Source: Pedobacter sp. ASV28 (GTDB taxonomy: Bacteria > Bacteroidota > Bacteroidia > Sphingobacteriales > Sphingobacteriaceae). From it: a stretch of 64,000 nucleotides of DNA. The DNA is taken from positions 1-64,000 of the forward strand of contig NZ_JAELTN010000026.1 of the NCBI RefSeq assembly GCF_016428855.1. Direction: 5' to 3'. Of this stretch, positions 16,401-24,381 are shown piece by piece. The notes under the pieces were generated by a model, which saw nothing but the letters and a program-made list of their open reading frames with translations, was not told the DNA's origin and made no database searches. A program made the translations under genes and the position numbers. Within the stretch, counting starts at the first letter, position 1. The number at the start of each line of letters is the position of its first letter.

Positions 16401-17176
16401 TTGTAGATGGTATTGATGGCGGGATCATAATACCCTGCTGTAGACAGTCCACCTGTTGTAGCCTGCCATTGTCTCAGTTCGCTGATGCCATTAAAGGTAT
16501 AAGCGCTGGTAACAGTATGGCCGCTTCCTAGCTTGTGGTGCTCGCCAGGGCCGGCCTGCTCCAGTGGTCGGCCCCCAAAGTCTTCTGTCCTGATTTCTGA
16601 AAAGGCGTTACCGGAAGCCCCCGCCCCCGTTACATTTGCCGGTGGGGCCAGGTAGTACTGGCGCTGCTCACTATCGGCATAGCCATTGCTGCCCTTTAGC
16701 GCATTGCTACGAAAGCTGTCGCCATTGTAGCTGGCTGTATAGGGCAGGTAGCTCTTTTGTCCCCTAAAGGACATTTCGTAGGTCTGGGGCTGTATCAGGT
16801 CGGTGCCCATATTGGCGTAGTCCTTGACCACCGTCTGGCCCAGCCTACCGAAAGCGTCCAAAAAGCTGTAGCTCCTGGTCACGCTACCGGTTACGGCTGT
16901 GCCCACGGCGGTGCTAGTGGTCAGCCCTGGCCTCCTTACCACATGGCTGATCACCGCTGGCCTGTTCAGTTCCAGCAGGTTGGTATTGATATAGGGCCTT
17001 ATGGCAGCTGAAAAACCGGGTGCCGAACTGAAGGGCGCCTTGATGGTGATCTCCTGTTCATGATAATAGGCCTGCGACACATTCTGACCGGTGATCGGCA
17101 GGCCGTTGGTATATTGTTGGCCCTGCAATGCCAGCGAAAAAATGCACAGCAGTACGGGCAGTAATAAAGTCTTCAT
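13466..17176 (-). CDS. Rhs polymorphic toxin with C-terminal EndoU-type nuclease
   Basis: Protein of about 1236 residues from the ATG at 17176 (signal peptide MKTLLLPVLLCIFSLALQGQ). An in-frame ATG at 17218 would add 14 residues and bury the signal. Order: DUF6443-type N-terminus, long YD/RHS repeat shell, and RHS-associated core ending at about 14200 (LLDFGARQYDAVLGRWTGAD, then FTDPTGLWEG). A variable tip begins at the A-A-K-G-G junction (13805-13819). The tip (about 113 residues) carries HIIAGDATGGGHAW, MFPATWSNSKIMHAV and a C-terminal TAFP, the hallmarks of bacterial EndoU RNases. The shell would encapsulate the toxin. Cognate immunity is the next gene. Base composition drops sharply towards A+T after the core. 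Confidence 0.85.
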   Translation of the reverse strand: MKTLLLPVLLCIFSLALQGQQYTNGLPITGQNVSQAYYHEQEITIKAPFSSAPGFSAAIRPYINTNLLELNRPAVISHVVRRPGLTTSTAVGTAVTGSVTRSYSFLDAFGRLGQTVVKDYANMGTDLIQPQTYEMSFRGQKSYLPYTASYNGDSFRSNALKGSNGYADSEQRQYYLAPPANVTGAGASGNAFSEIRTEDFGGRPLEQAGPGEHHKLGSGHTVTSAYTFNGISELRQWQATTGGLSTAGYYDPAINTIYKTVSVDGDGQTGISYSDVEGRLLASTKMLGSTPLTTYYVYDGFDRLAYVIPPLPAELGSPSSIEETDHVFKNFLYAYRYDKYGRVTEKHVPSQGWTELVYNKRNQAVLTQNAVQKAEGKWSFAKYDANDRAVYSGIYLSADSRETLQNMANSYTGALYESAAPATGMGYTDVSFPTGLNGTNGKIHTVDYYDHYNFLANTNINNQTDAAVFTAPLADTLMKVPEGMVTGRLVNVLGTGDYLLQVLHYDQNLNVVRTIVQHYYGKKKDAGNYEVYTTLYNFVGEPVKETKTHAVNKSTGTAVTNIETLYSYDHIGRLQQLSQKYDGSDPVVLESYSYNELGQLAVKKLHAVNGTQYLQHIDMRYTIAGQLKSINNPGNLVDEHDTGKMDAFAMTLWYEDSANSSATPRYNGKISAATWQTKVPSLLSGVIAQDEKTFAYQYDQLGRLIDGRFSSASLPNTFREQATYDNLGNVQTMMRKNKQGDEQHNLAYSYSTAGVRSNKLASVTDTGSEGISSNYSYDASGNLKSDSRKLISNILYNDYGLIDEVQFSDNRLLKYYYDADGNKLQTDVVIGSNRISRYYTEDFEYGNDGNLLFCWTPSGRLVPTGTGFSLEYFINDHNGSLRAIISDRNNNGQLDADEVFDLRDYYPFGSQLAYGGNILPATLNGYGFGGKEGQELTGLLDFGARQYDAVLGRWTGADPLAEMEYSLTMYRYAFNDPINFTDPTGLWEGPDDPEDYDYVGEETFAYKERLKEVNILGYRMGMQDRMEFRNKYGYPMDHYTDGRPDYQVQNYLSAYKAIHDQPPIELYYIEAVSFLTGAGETIELAQISVALAKSAYKYAAKKVALQLAKGAAKKMAVKAAAKGGYINLASSGRTAHIIAGDATGGGHAWFGSLKSFANGLTGSKSMFPATWSNSKIMHAVSDVAVNNQWIQQTGKAGAMFTKSGQPVRFVIEGTYQGTKMRVITTHTDIITAFPIK
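13805..13819 (-). repeat. Rhs cassette junction 1 (inside the active toxin gene)
   Basis: The 15-mer TCCCCCCTTAGCGGC encodes A-A-K-G-G at the boundary between the Ala/Lys-rich linker (KMAVKAAAKGG) and the EndoU tip. Exact copies at 11596 and 11007 and variants at 12311 and 13111 show this is where tips are exchanged. Confidence 0.85.
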
Positions 17177-17223
17177 AAGTATAAAACTCTTAATGGGTGA
17201 GCGTAACAATAAATTCATAGCGG

Positions 17224-20200
17224 CTATGGTTCTACATAGACCTTGTTCTCCTTGATATTCTGCTTATGGTCGCGAACATTGAGCGGCCTGCCGTTCCTGT
17301 CGAAATCAGCAATACTGACCATTCCGTTGGGCACCGTACTAAAGGTCCTGAGGAAATATTGGGCCCCGTAAGCGGTATTGTAGTGATAGGCCGTGGCCGT
17401 AATACTCCCATTCTCCGGATAGATCATCAGGTTATCAAGATAGCCTCCGAAAATTCCAAAATCTATCCTGCCATTTGTAGGTACAACCATTGAGAAATCG
17501 TATAATTTCCATTCGCTAGACAAGTTAACCACCGTACCAAGTTGGTTAAATTCAACTACGCCCTCTGGCCCCACTATTAAAATTCCCGATCCTTTTGCCC
17601 ATAATTTGATGTGGTATTTTCCGGCAGGCATTTCTATAAAGAAATCGCCCTCTATAGCCTTGCTTCCACTAATGGCCTGTGTATCTGATAGCGAAATTCT
17701 CGATCCCGAAAGACCGATCCTGGTATTGTTGAATATATCCGGTTCTATATAACCTATTTCGGGGTCTAATACTTGTTGTTCATAGTCTTCGAATGAAAAA
17801 TATTTAAACTGGTTGCTTTCTCCATTGTGAAAAGTGGCAATGGGTTTCTGATATTTGTCATACAGGTAATGGGTCTTTACCCCAAATTCATCGGTTTCGC
17901 TGATGGTATTTCCATAACTGTCAATGCTTTTTTGTTCAACCAACTCCAATGCCCTTCCAGGCTGTATATTCAAGCCACCATTATATAAAGGTATGGTACC
18001 CGCAGCAACGGGACTTGTCATTCTGGATTGATATATTTTTGCCAGGCTATAATCCATCATTGGAAACGCTGCCGCTTCCTTAAGGTAAGGGTAATGAGAT
18101 CCTACTAAATAACGGGAGCTTTTAACATACTCATAATTAACAGCTTCTATTAGGTTATTATTTTTATCATACTTTTCTACCAATGTTGGGATATCGTAAT
18201 CGTCCAAATAATAATACTTATTAGATTTATAGTGTTGCCCATTATTATCATTAAAGAATTTCGATGATAATTGATTAAGGTTATTGTATGTGTAAGTTTC
18301 ACTTTTAGATGTACTATAGAGGTTTGAGCCATTGCTCAAATCATATTCTATAAAAGTTTTACTAGCCAAATTAACTTTACCGGTAATCGGATAATAATAT
18401 TGAGCTAATACTTTTCTATATATACTATTAAAATATTTCGTATCATTCCATATATGCCTCACAGCATAAAGTTCCAGTTTCATGGATTTTATCTCCAGGT
18501 CCCTATATTGTGCAATGTCATAAGTATTGACTTCCTCTCTTATTTTCTTGCCATTCCTATCGTATTCCGTTTTGTTTAGCAGGTGTCCAAAAATCCACGT
18601 AGGCATATCCATATAGATGTCGATCGGATAATCATAATCGGCAGGCATAAAACTACTGTTTACATTACCTGCATCAGTATAGGTATATTGTATGGTCTTG
18701 AAATGTTCATAATTGCTCCCATTGAACTGGTATTGTTTTTCTTTTACCGCCGAGTAACCTATTAGATTAGCAATTTGTGAATTGTGTCCCAAAGGATGGA
18801 TAATATAATAATTTGTGTTAATCGCTGCCGGATAGGTGTTCTGATGCACATGGAAATATTTGACTAATTTGGGCGTATTACCTAAAAAACCAGAAGATTT
18901 TGTGGTATCTGCTATGTTTTTATAGCTATACTCCATTATCCTATTGTTCATGGGGTTGGTAGGGTCTATTAGGCTGTGCCTCCTGATCCGTACGCCACCT
19001 ACCGTCATGGTTATACCCAAGCTATCCCTGAGATTGGGCTCGTATACGAAATGTTCATAACCGCCATTGCGGTAGTTGATCTGCTTTAACATGCCCATAT
19101 GGGTAAAATTCTGGTTGGGCAATCTATTGTCTGATGATAGGCTAGATAAGGCAAACGCTGTGCTGGTCATATCTCCATTTGGGTAACCAAAATAATCTGC
19201 AGATTTTAATACATCACGGGTATAAGTTATTAAACTAGCCTCGTTCAGTACATTGCTATGGTAATATTCAAAGCTGTTCTCCTGTTTGCCATTGTATTCA
19301 AATGCTTTAAGATACCATTCGTAAAAATAGATAGGAATAATGTATGGGTCGTTAATGACCGAAAGATCTTCATAGGTTAAATTTCCACCAAGCAATTTGG
19401 CCCTTTGGTATTTAAAGTCATATTTTTTCGACACGACACCTTGATCTTCAATTATTTCAATATTATTCAAAAGTCCAATTTGATTTCCAACATTCTTACC
19501 GGCTATAAATTCGTGTTGATAATTAAACTTAACCAGGGTACCATCAGGGAATTTGATTGATTTTGGTGTCGAAACAATTGAACTTGGCGACATTAAATTT
19601 CTATCACCATATTCACTAAAATTATAAGGTTTAGGTAATTTACTGATGGTTACATAGCTAAATCCTTCAGGGTTTGAAATAATTGATTTCAAGTCTATTT
19701 TATAGTAATCGAATGTAATGGCATTTTTTAAAATATTGTTATCTCCATTGACCATCGGATAGTGGGGAATGATCATTTTCAACTGCCAACTGTCAATTTC
19801 CGGATTTTCTTTCGACAGTGTATCTCCACCTATAGATTCATAGGCAACATCTGCCTTTTCAAAGAAATAGGTATTGCTATATTCATCTATGATGCCAAAT
19901 GCACCTATGGTAGGATTTAGCACCGTTCCCATCCGTAAACTGTCCTTATTCACCTCATAATCCATATACACATTGACCTTGATATTCATTTTGGGAAATG
20001 TTTTTGCCTTAATTACCCCGCCTTCCTTATACAGTACAAACTTTCCGTTTCTGCCTAACATATTGAAATTAAAGACGTCATACGAATTATCTATGTATCT
20101 ATTATATACATTATAGATCGTATCTCCTTCTGATAGATCGAATAGGTGAACCTGGTCATTGGGAAGGGAAGTCCAGTGGTTATTATTGGTATGTAGTACC

Positions 20201-20610
20201 CCAACATAGTCGTGGTTATGATTGATCGGGCCATCTTCATGCCCTGTTTCTTCTATCATACCCTTATTAAAGAAGTCTTCATCGGCCCTGCCCCTCTTTT
20301 CCCTTACAATCATCCCTCCTACATCCAATTTCCAGCCTTTTCCTACTACACTTCCAGGGTTATAGATCTTTAAACCGTTCCCTCCATCATAATCAAGGGA
20401 AATATTGAGGTTAAAGGCATTCAAGTTCTTCGAAAATAAGTTGTAGCTTTTGGCCATCTGGCCTTTAGATAAAGTTTTTGGTGTGTTAAAGAATGAGCTT
20501 TCCGCCCCGCCAACTACAGGATCGGAAGTAATATTAGTACCCCTCTCTTGAGCATATGACTGCTGTAATCCCAAAAGGACAACAGCAATGGCCAGTATAT
20601 TTCTTAGCAT
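17224..20610 (-). CDS. Large YD-repeat (Rhs-like) protein without toxin core
   Basis: This 1128-residue exported protein has a signal peptide (residues 1-20, ending SYAQ). The N-terminal region (about 25-250) has the beta-rich GKGWKLDVGGMIVREKRG type of segment seen in SpvB/Rhs-type shells. From about 600 onward there are repeated Y-x-D/Y-x-Y elements (EYSYKNIA, YTYTDAGN, TYTYNNLNQL, HYLYDKYQKPIATFHNG). A carbohydrate-binding-like jelly-roll lies near 990-1080. No RHS core motif and no variable tip are present. It is encoded 48 bp upstream of the Rhs toxin gene in the same operon and probably assembles or translocates with it. That role is an inference. Confidence 0.7.
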   Translation of the reverse strand: MLRNILAIAVVLLGLQQSYAQERGTNITSDPVVGGAESSFFNTPKTLSKGQMAKSYNLFSKNLNAFNLNISLDYDGGNGLKIYNPGSVVGKGWKLDVGGMIVREKRGRADEDFFNKGMIEETGHEDGPINHNHDYVGVLHTNNNHWTSLPNDQVHLFDLSEGDTIYNVYNRYIDNSYDVFNFNMLGRNGKFVLYKEGGVIKAKTFPKMNIKVNVYMDYEVNKDSLRMGTVLNPTIGAFGIIDEYSNTYFFEKADVAYESIGGDTLSKENPEIDSWQLKMIIPHYPMVNGDNNILKNAITFDYYKIDLKSIISNPEGFSYVTISKLPKPYNFSEYGDRNLMSPSSIVSTPKSIKFPDGTLVKFNYQHEFIAGKNVGNQIGLLNNIEIIEDQGVVSKKYDFKYQRAKLLGGNLTYEDLSVINDPYIIPIYFYEWYLKAFEYNGKQENSFEYYHSNVLNEASLITYTRDVLKSADYFGYPNGDMTSTAFALSSLSSDNRLPNQNFTHMGMLKQINYRNGGYEHFVYEPNLRDSLGITMTVGGVRIRRHSLIDPTNPMNNRIMEYSYKNIADTTKSSGFLGNTPKLVKYFHVHQNTYPAAINTNYYIIHPLGHNSQIANLIGYSAVKEKQYQFNGSNYEHFKTIQYTYTDAGNVNSSFMPADYDYPIDIYMDMPTWIFGHLLNKTEYDRNGKKIREEVNTYDIAQYRDLEIKSMKLELYAVRHIWNDTKYFNSIYRKVLAQYYYPITGKVNLASKTFIEYDLSNGSNLYSTSKSETYTYNNLNQLSSKFFNDNNGQHYKSNKYYYLDDYDIPTLVEKYDKNNNLIEAVNYEYVKSSRYLVGSHYPYLKEAAAFPMMDYSLAKIYQSRMTSPVAAGTIPLYNGGLNIQPGRALELVEQKSIDSYGNTISETDEFGVKTHYLYDKYQKPIATFHNGESNQFKYFSFEDYEQQVLDPEIGYIEPDIFNNTRIGLSGSRISLSDTQAISGSKAIEGDFFIEMPAGKYHIKLWAKGSGILIVGPEGVVEFNQLGTVVNLSSEWKLYDFSMVVPTNGRIDFGIFGGYLDNLMIYPENGSITATAYHYNTAYGAQYFLRTFSTVPNGMVSIADFDRNGRPLNVRDHKQNIKENKVYVEP

Positions 20611-20615
20611 AAACG

Positions 20616-21737
20616 TTATTTTTTATTTTCTAAAATTTTGTTTATGACCTTCTGTTGCTCAATAACATATAGGGTGAGCTCCTCTATCTTCTTGAGCAAG
20701 ATCTTGTTCATCTCGCCCAGGGAGATATTTCCTGCTTCCTTTACCTCCTTTTCGGAAGGTACGCCCGGCAAGTGATTATTTTCCCCGATGAATTGCTCAA
20801 GTTCTGTTAAACTTGGCAATTGATAATCTTTATGAAAAACATAGTCGGGCCAGGTGCCTTGCAATTTCACTTTAATTTCCTCGGCAATCATATTACCTGC
20901 AATAGCCAATTTATAACCTTTCGAGTCTGTAGTACCTATCGAAATATTCCCGCTAAAGGATTTATTGCCCGCAATTTCCTCATCTCCGCTACGGTGCATA
21001 TAGTTGTAGTCGCCAAGGCTGCGCAAGTAGTTTACAAATGCTACGTTACCAGTTCCAGAACCCGTTCCCCAGGTTAGCGCAATGGGATTGCCCGTAGTAC
21101 TGTACCAGGCATTTTCAGTGCTAAAGTCCGCAAGTGTCAGGCTGGTATTCATCGGATATAAGAATCCGCTGGTGGGCACTATCTTATTCGTCCTCATTTT
21201 GGGACCGCTGATCGCTTCAAAGGTGGCATTATCGTCGTTAATGCCGCAGGCCACAGTGTGTATTGCATTAGCTGTCCCCGTGCCATTGCCACTTTTGATC
21301 ATCAACATATCGTAGTTGGTGATGTTAAAAATTCCTCCGGAATTGTTGTATTCAAAATAATCTCCGGTCTCGAGGGCCAGGTCCAAGACTTTATCCAAAG
21401 GATCTGTATCCTGTTGGTAGTTGGGCAAAGTGGTCAGCCTTCTGAGCACGATGACCGTACCAATCCTTAGCGAACGCCAAAAAGGGACATCCTTAAATTT
21501 AAAGTAGGCGCCCTCACTAAAAGAGGTAGTGTTAGCTGCACTTCCCCCCGAAAAATCTTTAAGTATAAGGTTGCGCATGTCCAAATGGTCCTGGGTGACC
21601 AAAAGCTCTACCACATCATCCTGGCCTTGCGGGGAGGTTACACCCGAATTATAGATTTTGTTGATGACTACACTTTGCGCATAGCCCACCGATAGGCATA
21701 ACGATGCCAAGAGCGTTAGAAAAAATTTAGACTTCAT
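20616..21737 (-). CDS. Surface protein with lamin-tail-like N-terminus and coiled-coil end
   Basis: This 373-residue protein has a signal peptide (MKSKFFLTLLASLCLSVGYA). Residues 22-210 resemble a lamin-tail domain (VVINKIYNSG...DDVVELLV). The C-terminal 100 residues carry a common Bacteroidota surface and tail-fibre-like module (GYKLAIAGNMIAEEIKVKLQ, HLPGVPSEKEVKEAG), ending in a coiled coil. It is the first gene of the Rhs operon, five bases before the YD-repeat gene, so it may act as adhesin or anchor for the toxin. That function is inferred from position. The C-terminal module is recognised by pattern. Confidence 0.65.
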   Translation of the reverse strand: MKSKFFLTLLASLCLSVGYAQSVVINKIYNSGVTSPQGQDDVVELLVTQDHLDMRNLILKDFSGGSAANTTSFSEGAYFKFKDVPFWRSLRIGTVIVLRRLTTLPNYQQDTDPLDKVLDLALETGDYFEYNNSGGIFNITNYDMLMIKSGNGTGTANAIHTVACGINDDNATFEAISGPKMRTNKIVPTSGFLYPMNTSLTLADFSTENAWYSTTGNPIALTWGTGSGTGNVAFVNYLRSLGDYNYMHRSGDEEIAGNKSFSGNISIGTTDSKGYKLAIAGNMIAEEIKVKLQGTWPDYVFHKDYQLPSLTELEQFIGENNHLPGVPSEKEVKEAGNISLGEMNKILLKKIEELTLYVIEQQKVINKILENKK

Positions 21738-21820
21738 AAAATGAGTTTTAGATGGTTACTATTTTCAAGACAGTATAAAGTGGCAAAAGGACCTTTTTAT
21801 TTTAAAAAAAATTATTGTAA

Positions 21821-22140
21821 TTGCTTAGAGTCGGAGGTTTGGGCATTGGAAGAGCAAGGGGTAAAGAGCAAAGACCGAAATCGCTGAATTACTTAAAGTC
21901 CGAAGTCGGAGGTCCGGAGTCCGAAGTTTGGATATTTGAGAGAACAAGGAGTAAGGAACAAAGACCGGGATTGGTTAATCGGTGAATTGCTTAACTGGTT
22001 AATTGCTGGAAGTCCGAAGTCGGAGGTCCGGAGTCCGAAGTTTGGATGTTTGAGAGAACAAGGAGTAAGGAACAAAGAGCAAAGACCGGGATTGGTTAAT
22101 CGGTGAATTGCTTAACTGGTTAATTGTTGGAAGTCCGAAG
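21821..22140. repeat. Intergenic repeat array 2 (about 120-bp family)
   Basis: Two well-preserved units and flanking partial units of the family also found at 9691-10027 and 36523-36980, in the same orientation. TTAACTGGTTAATTG occurs at 21991 and again 121 bp later at 22112. Between them lie gaagtccgaagtcggaggtc, a ggagtccgaagtttgg block, gagaacaaggagtaaggaac and attggttaatcggtgaattg. The minus-strand reading frame across it is repetitive (NFGLRTSDFGL) and not a gene. Confidence 0.85.
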
Positions 22141-22525
22141 AACATTCCCAAGAACGCAAAACGGTCTTATTGGATTCCACCGCAATAGGCAGCGGAACTT
22201 CCTCACTTACGAACAAGCAGCACCATACAAGAAATTAGACAATCGTGCAAAGGGAAAGCGCAAAGGGAAGACCTTCTAATTTCGCCGAAAAAGTTTCGCC
22301 AGACTAGTGCAAGGAAGGCAATACCGCCTTGACGTTATGCCTTGTTTATTTGTGATTTTAAAGGTAGGCATGCTTTCGCCTTGCTCAAGTTGTTAAACTT
22401 TGTGTCAAGACAAAGTTTAGTGAAATACATCCAAACACATGGTTCAAGCCAAAAGCAAAAGCATAAAGAGAAAGCAAAGATGGGGCAGGCTTGGCCTTTG
22501 CCCCCCTATTTCTCTAATCTATGCC
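22141..22525. other. Intergenic stretch without a supported gene, contains a 34-bp shared repeat
   Basis: No convincing gene. Bases 22358-22391 (ttaaaggtaggcatgctttc onward to ctcaagtt) are identical to 36994-37027 beside array 3. Both are followed within about 50 bases by ggttcaagccaaaag. Short frames here look like decayed remnants, and none could be assigned. Confidence 0.6.
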
Positions 22526-23455
22526 CTATATAAACGGTATAAATTCCTTATGGTGGTTTTGCCCCGCTGTTTCCATTACCACCTCTATTGCCGCTTGTTC
22601 CGCTACCTGATTAAGTGCGGCCCTCATCTCCACAAACTTTTTCTGGCACATGCCGTTGGCCAGTTCCAGAAAGCCCTCTACCAGTGCCAAAAAGCGGTAG
22701 GCAAGGCTGCACTCCAACATAAAGCCATCCTGGTGGCGGGTTTCTACATATCCCTTTATGATGAGCGACAGCAGCTCCTCGTTTTCGGCTGTGCCCATAA
22801 AGTGCCTTAAGGGCTCCTTGGAGAAACAGCCGCATACGTACAGCAGGCGCCTAAGGTTGCGCACATCGGTCTTGTAGCCCATAAATACCCATATAAGGCC
22901 TATGCACACCTGCTCTGCCACCTGGTACAGCAGGAAAACGCTAACGCTCTCGTGCCCCTCCTCTATAGAGCGCTCGGCGGCCACCAGAAAGCCCATGGCC
23001 ATGGCCCTGCGGTGCTTCCAGTGCTGCTTTGCCATTTTCAGTCGCCTTTCGGGCCGTGGCATGGGCACCATGTTGGGGCCGGCAAGCCCATTGGCACTGT
23101 AGAGCAGCTGCCCACGGTTCAGTACCGAACAGAAATAATAGTTGGTGTTCGCCACGTTCTGCCTTAGGGTGGCCTCCGCATGGGCATGTACAATGGCCCG
23201 TGCCCCTTTATAACTGCTGTCCGCATATTGCTGTATCTCGTTCTCTATACAGGCCGTGCCCTCGGTAATGAGCAGTAGGTAAAAGATCTCCTCTTCCTGC
23301 CGCCGCTCGCCCAAGAAGGTGCTGCCCAGCTGTTCCCGCTGTGTGGCCCATGCATACTGGTACACCTGCAGGGGGCTGAACTTTTCTACCAATAGGGCTA
23401 CCAATGCATTGAGGTGCCCCGAATTTTCGGTGGGGGTTAAAGTTGCTTTTTCCAT
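22526..23455 (-). CDS. HEPN-domain-like protein
   Basis: This 309-residue cytoplasmic protein. Residues 1-130 have a nucleotidyltransferase-like layout without a clear G-S-x-D motif. Residues 140-290 are all-helical with RRAMAMGFLVAAERSIEEG and VSVFLLYQVAEQVCIGL, the typical HEPN pattern (small-residue helix, then L-x-Q-A/V-A-E-Q). A clear R-x4-6-H RNase motif is not evident. RHF (R near 220) and TRHQ are weak candidates. HEPN proteins often work in toxin-antitoxin or anti-phage modules. It is transcribed away from the Xre regulator across a 470-bp spacer rich in inverted repeats. Function beyond the domain is unknown. Confidence 0.6.
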   Translation of the reverse strand: MEKATLTPTENSGHLNALVALLVEKFSPLQVYQYAWATQREQLGSTFLGERRQEEEIFYLLLITEGTACIENEIQQYADSSYKGARAIVHAHAEATLRQNVANTNYYFCSVLNRGQLLYSANGLAGPNMVPMPRPERRLKMAKQHWKHRRAMAMGFLVAAERSIEEGHESVSVFLLYQVAEQVCIGLIWVFMGYKTDVRNLRRLLYVCGCFSKEPLRHFMGTAENEELLSLIIKGYVETRHQDGFMLECSLAYRFLALVEGFLELANGMCQKKFVEMRAALNQVAEQAAIEVVMETAGQNHHKEFIPFI

Positions 23456-23614
23456 AATTGTTTTAGGTTAATATGTTTAGGTGGAATACTACAGAAGATG
23501 ATGGCTGGATAAAACCATACAGGTTTATTGGCGTAGAAAAGAGGCAACAGCAGGCCCTCATTGCCTTTTCGGCAATAGTGCGGTAAAATTGATAAGCTGT
23601 TTTTTCTTCCCATG

Positions 23615-23633
23615 CTCGTATGGACAATACGAG
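23615..23633. promoter_or_regulatory. Perfect 7-bp inverted repeat (CTCGTAT-5-ATACGAG)
   Basis: CTCGTAT, GGACA, ATACGAG in the divergent spacer between the HEPN-like gene and the Xre gene. This is a small hairpin or operator-like dyad. Only the symmetry is seen. The binding factor is unknown. Confidence 0.35.
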
Positions 23634-23651
23634 TCTTGTTATGGTAAAAGA

Positions 23652-23740
23652 GCACTATAGCAGGGCTCTAAATACCATCTTGACGGGCTTCTCACGGCCT
23701 GGAGCATGGATTTACAATAGAGCCCGTAGCGCTATAGTGC
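23652..23740. repeat. Imperfect long inverted repeat, 89 bp, MITE-like
   Basis: Left arm GCACTATAGC/AGGGCTCTA (23652-23670) pairs with right arm TAGAGCCC/GTA/GCGCTATAGTGC (23718-23740). That gives 10 + 8 paired bases with a 4-base bulge, around a 47-base loop. It lies in the divergent spacer between the HEPN-like gene and the Xre regulator. Possible readings are a small non-autonomous element, a regulatory hairpin or a recombination site. No coding capacity. Confidence 0.55.
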
Positions 23741-23862
23741 ATACAAAAGTACGCAAAATATCACCACAGGCATTAATCTATTGTCTCTGCTCTAGTTTTT
23801 GTGAGAATTTGTCAAGAGAGACTCTTAATTAAAACCTTAAATAATAATCAAATATAAAAAAA

Positions 23863-23880
23863 TACTCTTAATTAAGAGTA
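23863..23880. promoter_or_regulatory. Perfect 18-bp palindrome, probable operator of the Xre regulator
   Basis: TACTCTTAATTAAGAGTA is fully self-complementary and ends 45 bp before the Xre start codon. A half-copy, ACTCTTAATTAA, lies at 23821-23832. Two spaced sites upstream of a small Xre gene suggest autoregulation. Protein binding is inferred. Confidence 0.55.
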
Positions 23881-23925
23881 AAATAAAATAATTTTTTTTC
23901 ACAGATTAGTTTTTTAGGAGAAAAA

Positions 23926-24186
23926 ATGGCTAAGGACAAAGAAAAAGAGCAAATACCAGTTGACATTAAAAAAATAGGCCTTCGCCTTAAAGCAATCCGA
24001 AAAGGCTTGAGTTTTAGTAATTCAGATAAATTTGCACTTCAGCATGGATTGGATAGAGCTCAGTATGGGAAATACGAAGCAGGATCTCAAGACCTTAGAA
24101 TTAGCTCTTTAATAAAAATTCTAGATAAAATCGGATATAAACTTTCTGATTTCTTTAATGAAGAGTACGACAATATCAAAAATTAA
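23926..24186 (+). CDS. Xre-family HTH transcriptional regulator
   Basis: This 86-residue protein has a cro/C1-type helix-turn-helix across residues 15-75 (IGLRLKAIRKGLSF, FALQHGLDRAQYGKYEAG, ISSLIKILDKIGYKLSDFF). It has a charged N-terminus (MAKDKEKEQ). GGAG at 23916-23919 gives a usable ribosome-binding site. A perfect palindrome and a half-site sit just upstream, so negative autoregulation is likely. The next gene, 195 bp downstream on the same strand, encodes a DUF4238 protein. The pair resembles a small regulated defence or toxin-antitoxin unit, but that is inference. Confidence 0.8.
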   Translation: MAKDKEKEQIPVDIKKIGLRLKAIRKGLSFSNSDKFALQHGLDRAQYGKYEAGSQDLRISSLIKILDKIGYKLSDFFNEEYDNIKN

Positions 24187-24381
24187 AAACTAGCAAATTC
24201 ATTTATTTTGGCATTAAAGCAATTGTAAGAATTAGAAAAAAACAAGAGGGAGGTAGATTATAAAAAAATTAACTGAGAAGCCAAATCAAAACCTCACTCT
24301 AGCGCGAGCATTCGCTGGGGCCTACTCTATACTTAGATCAATAACCAAAAACCAAAATAGCTATTTTTAATAGCTTAGTGT

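Noticed and set aside
22141..22357. Remnant coding region after repeat array 2
   Set aside because: Short open stretches exist but are interrupted, lack start codons and match no family I recognise.
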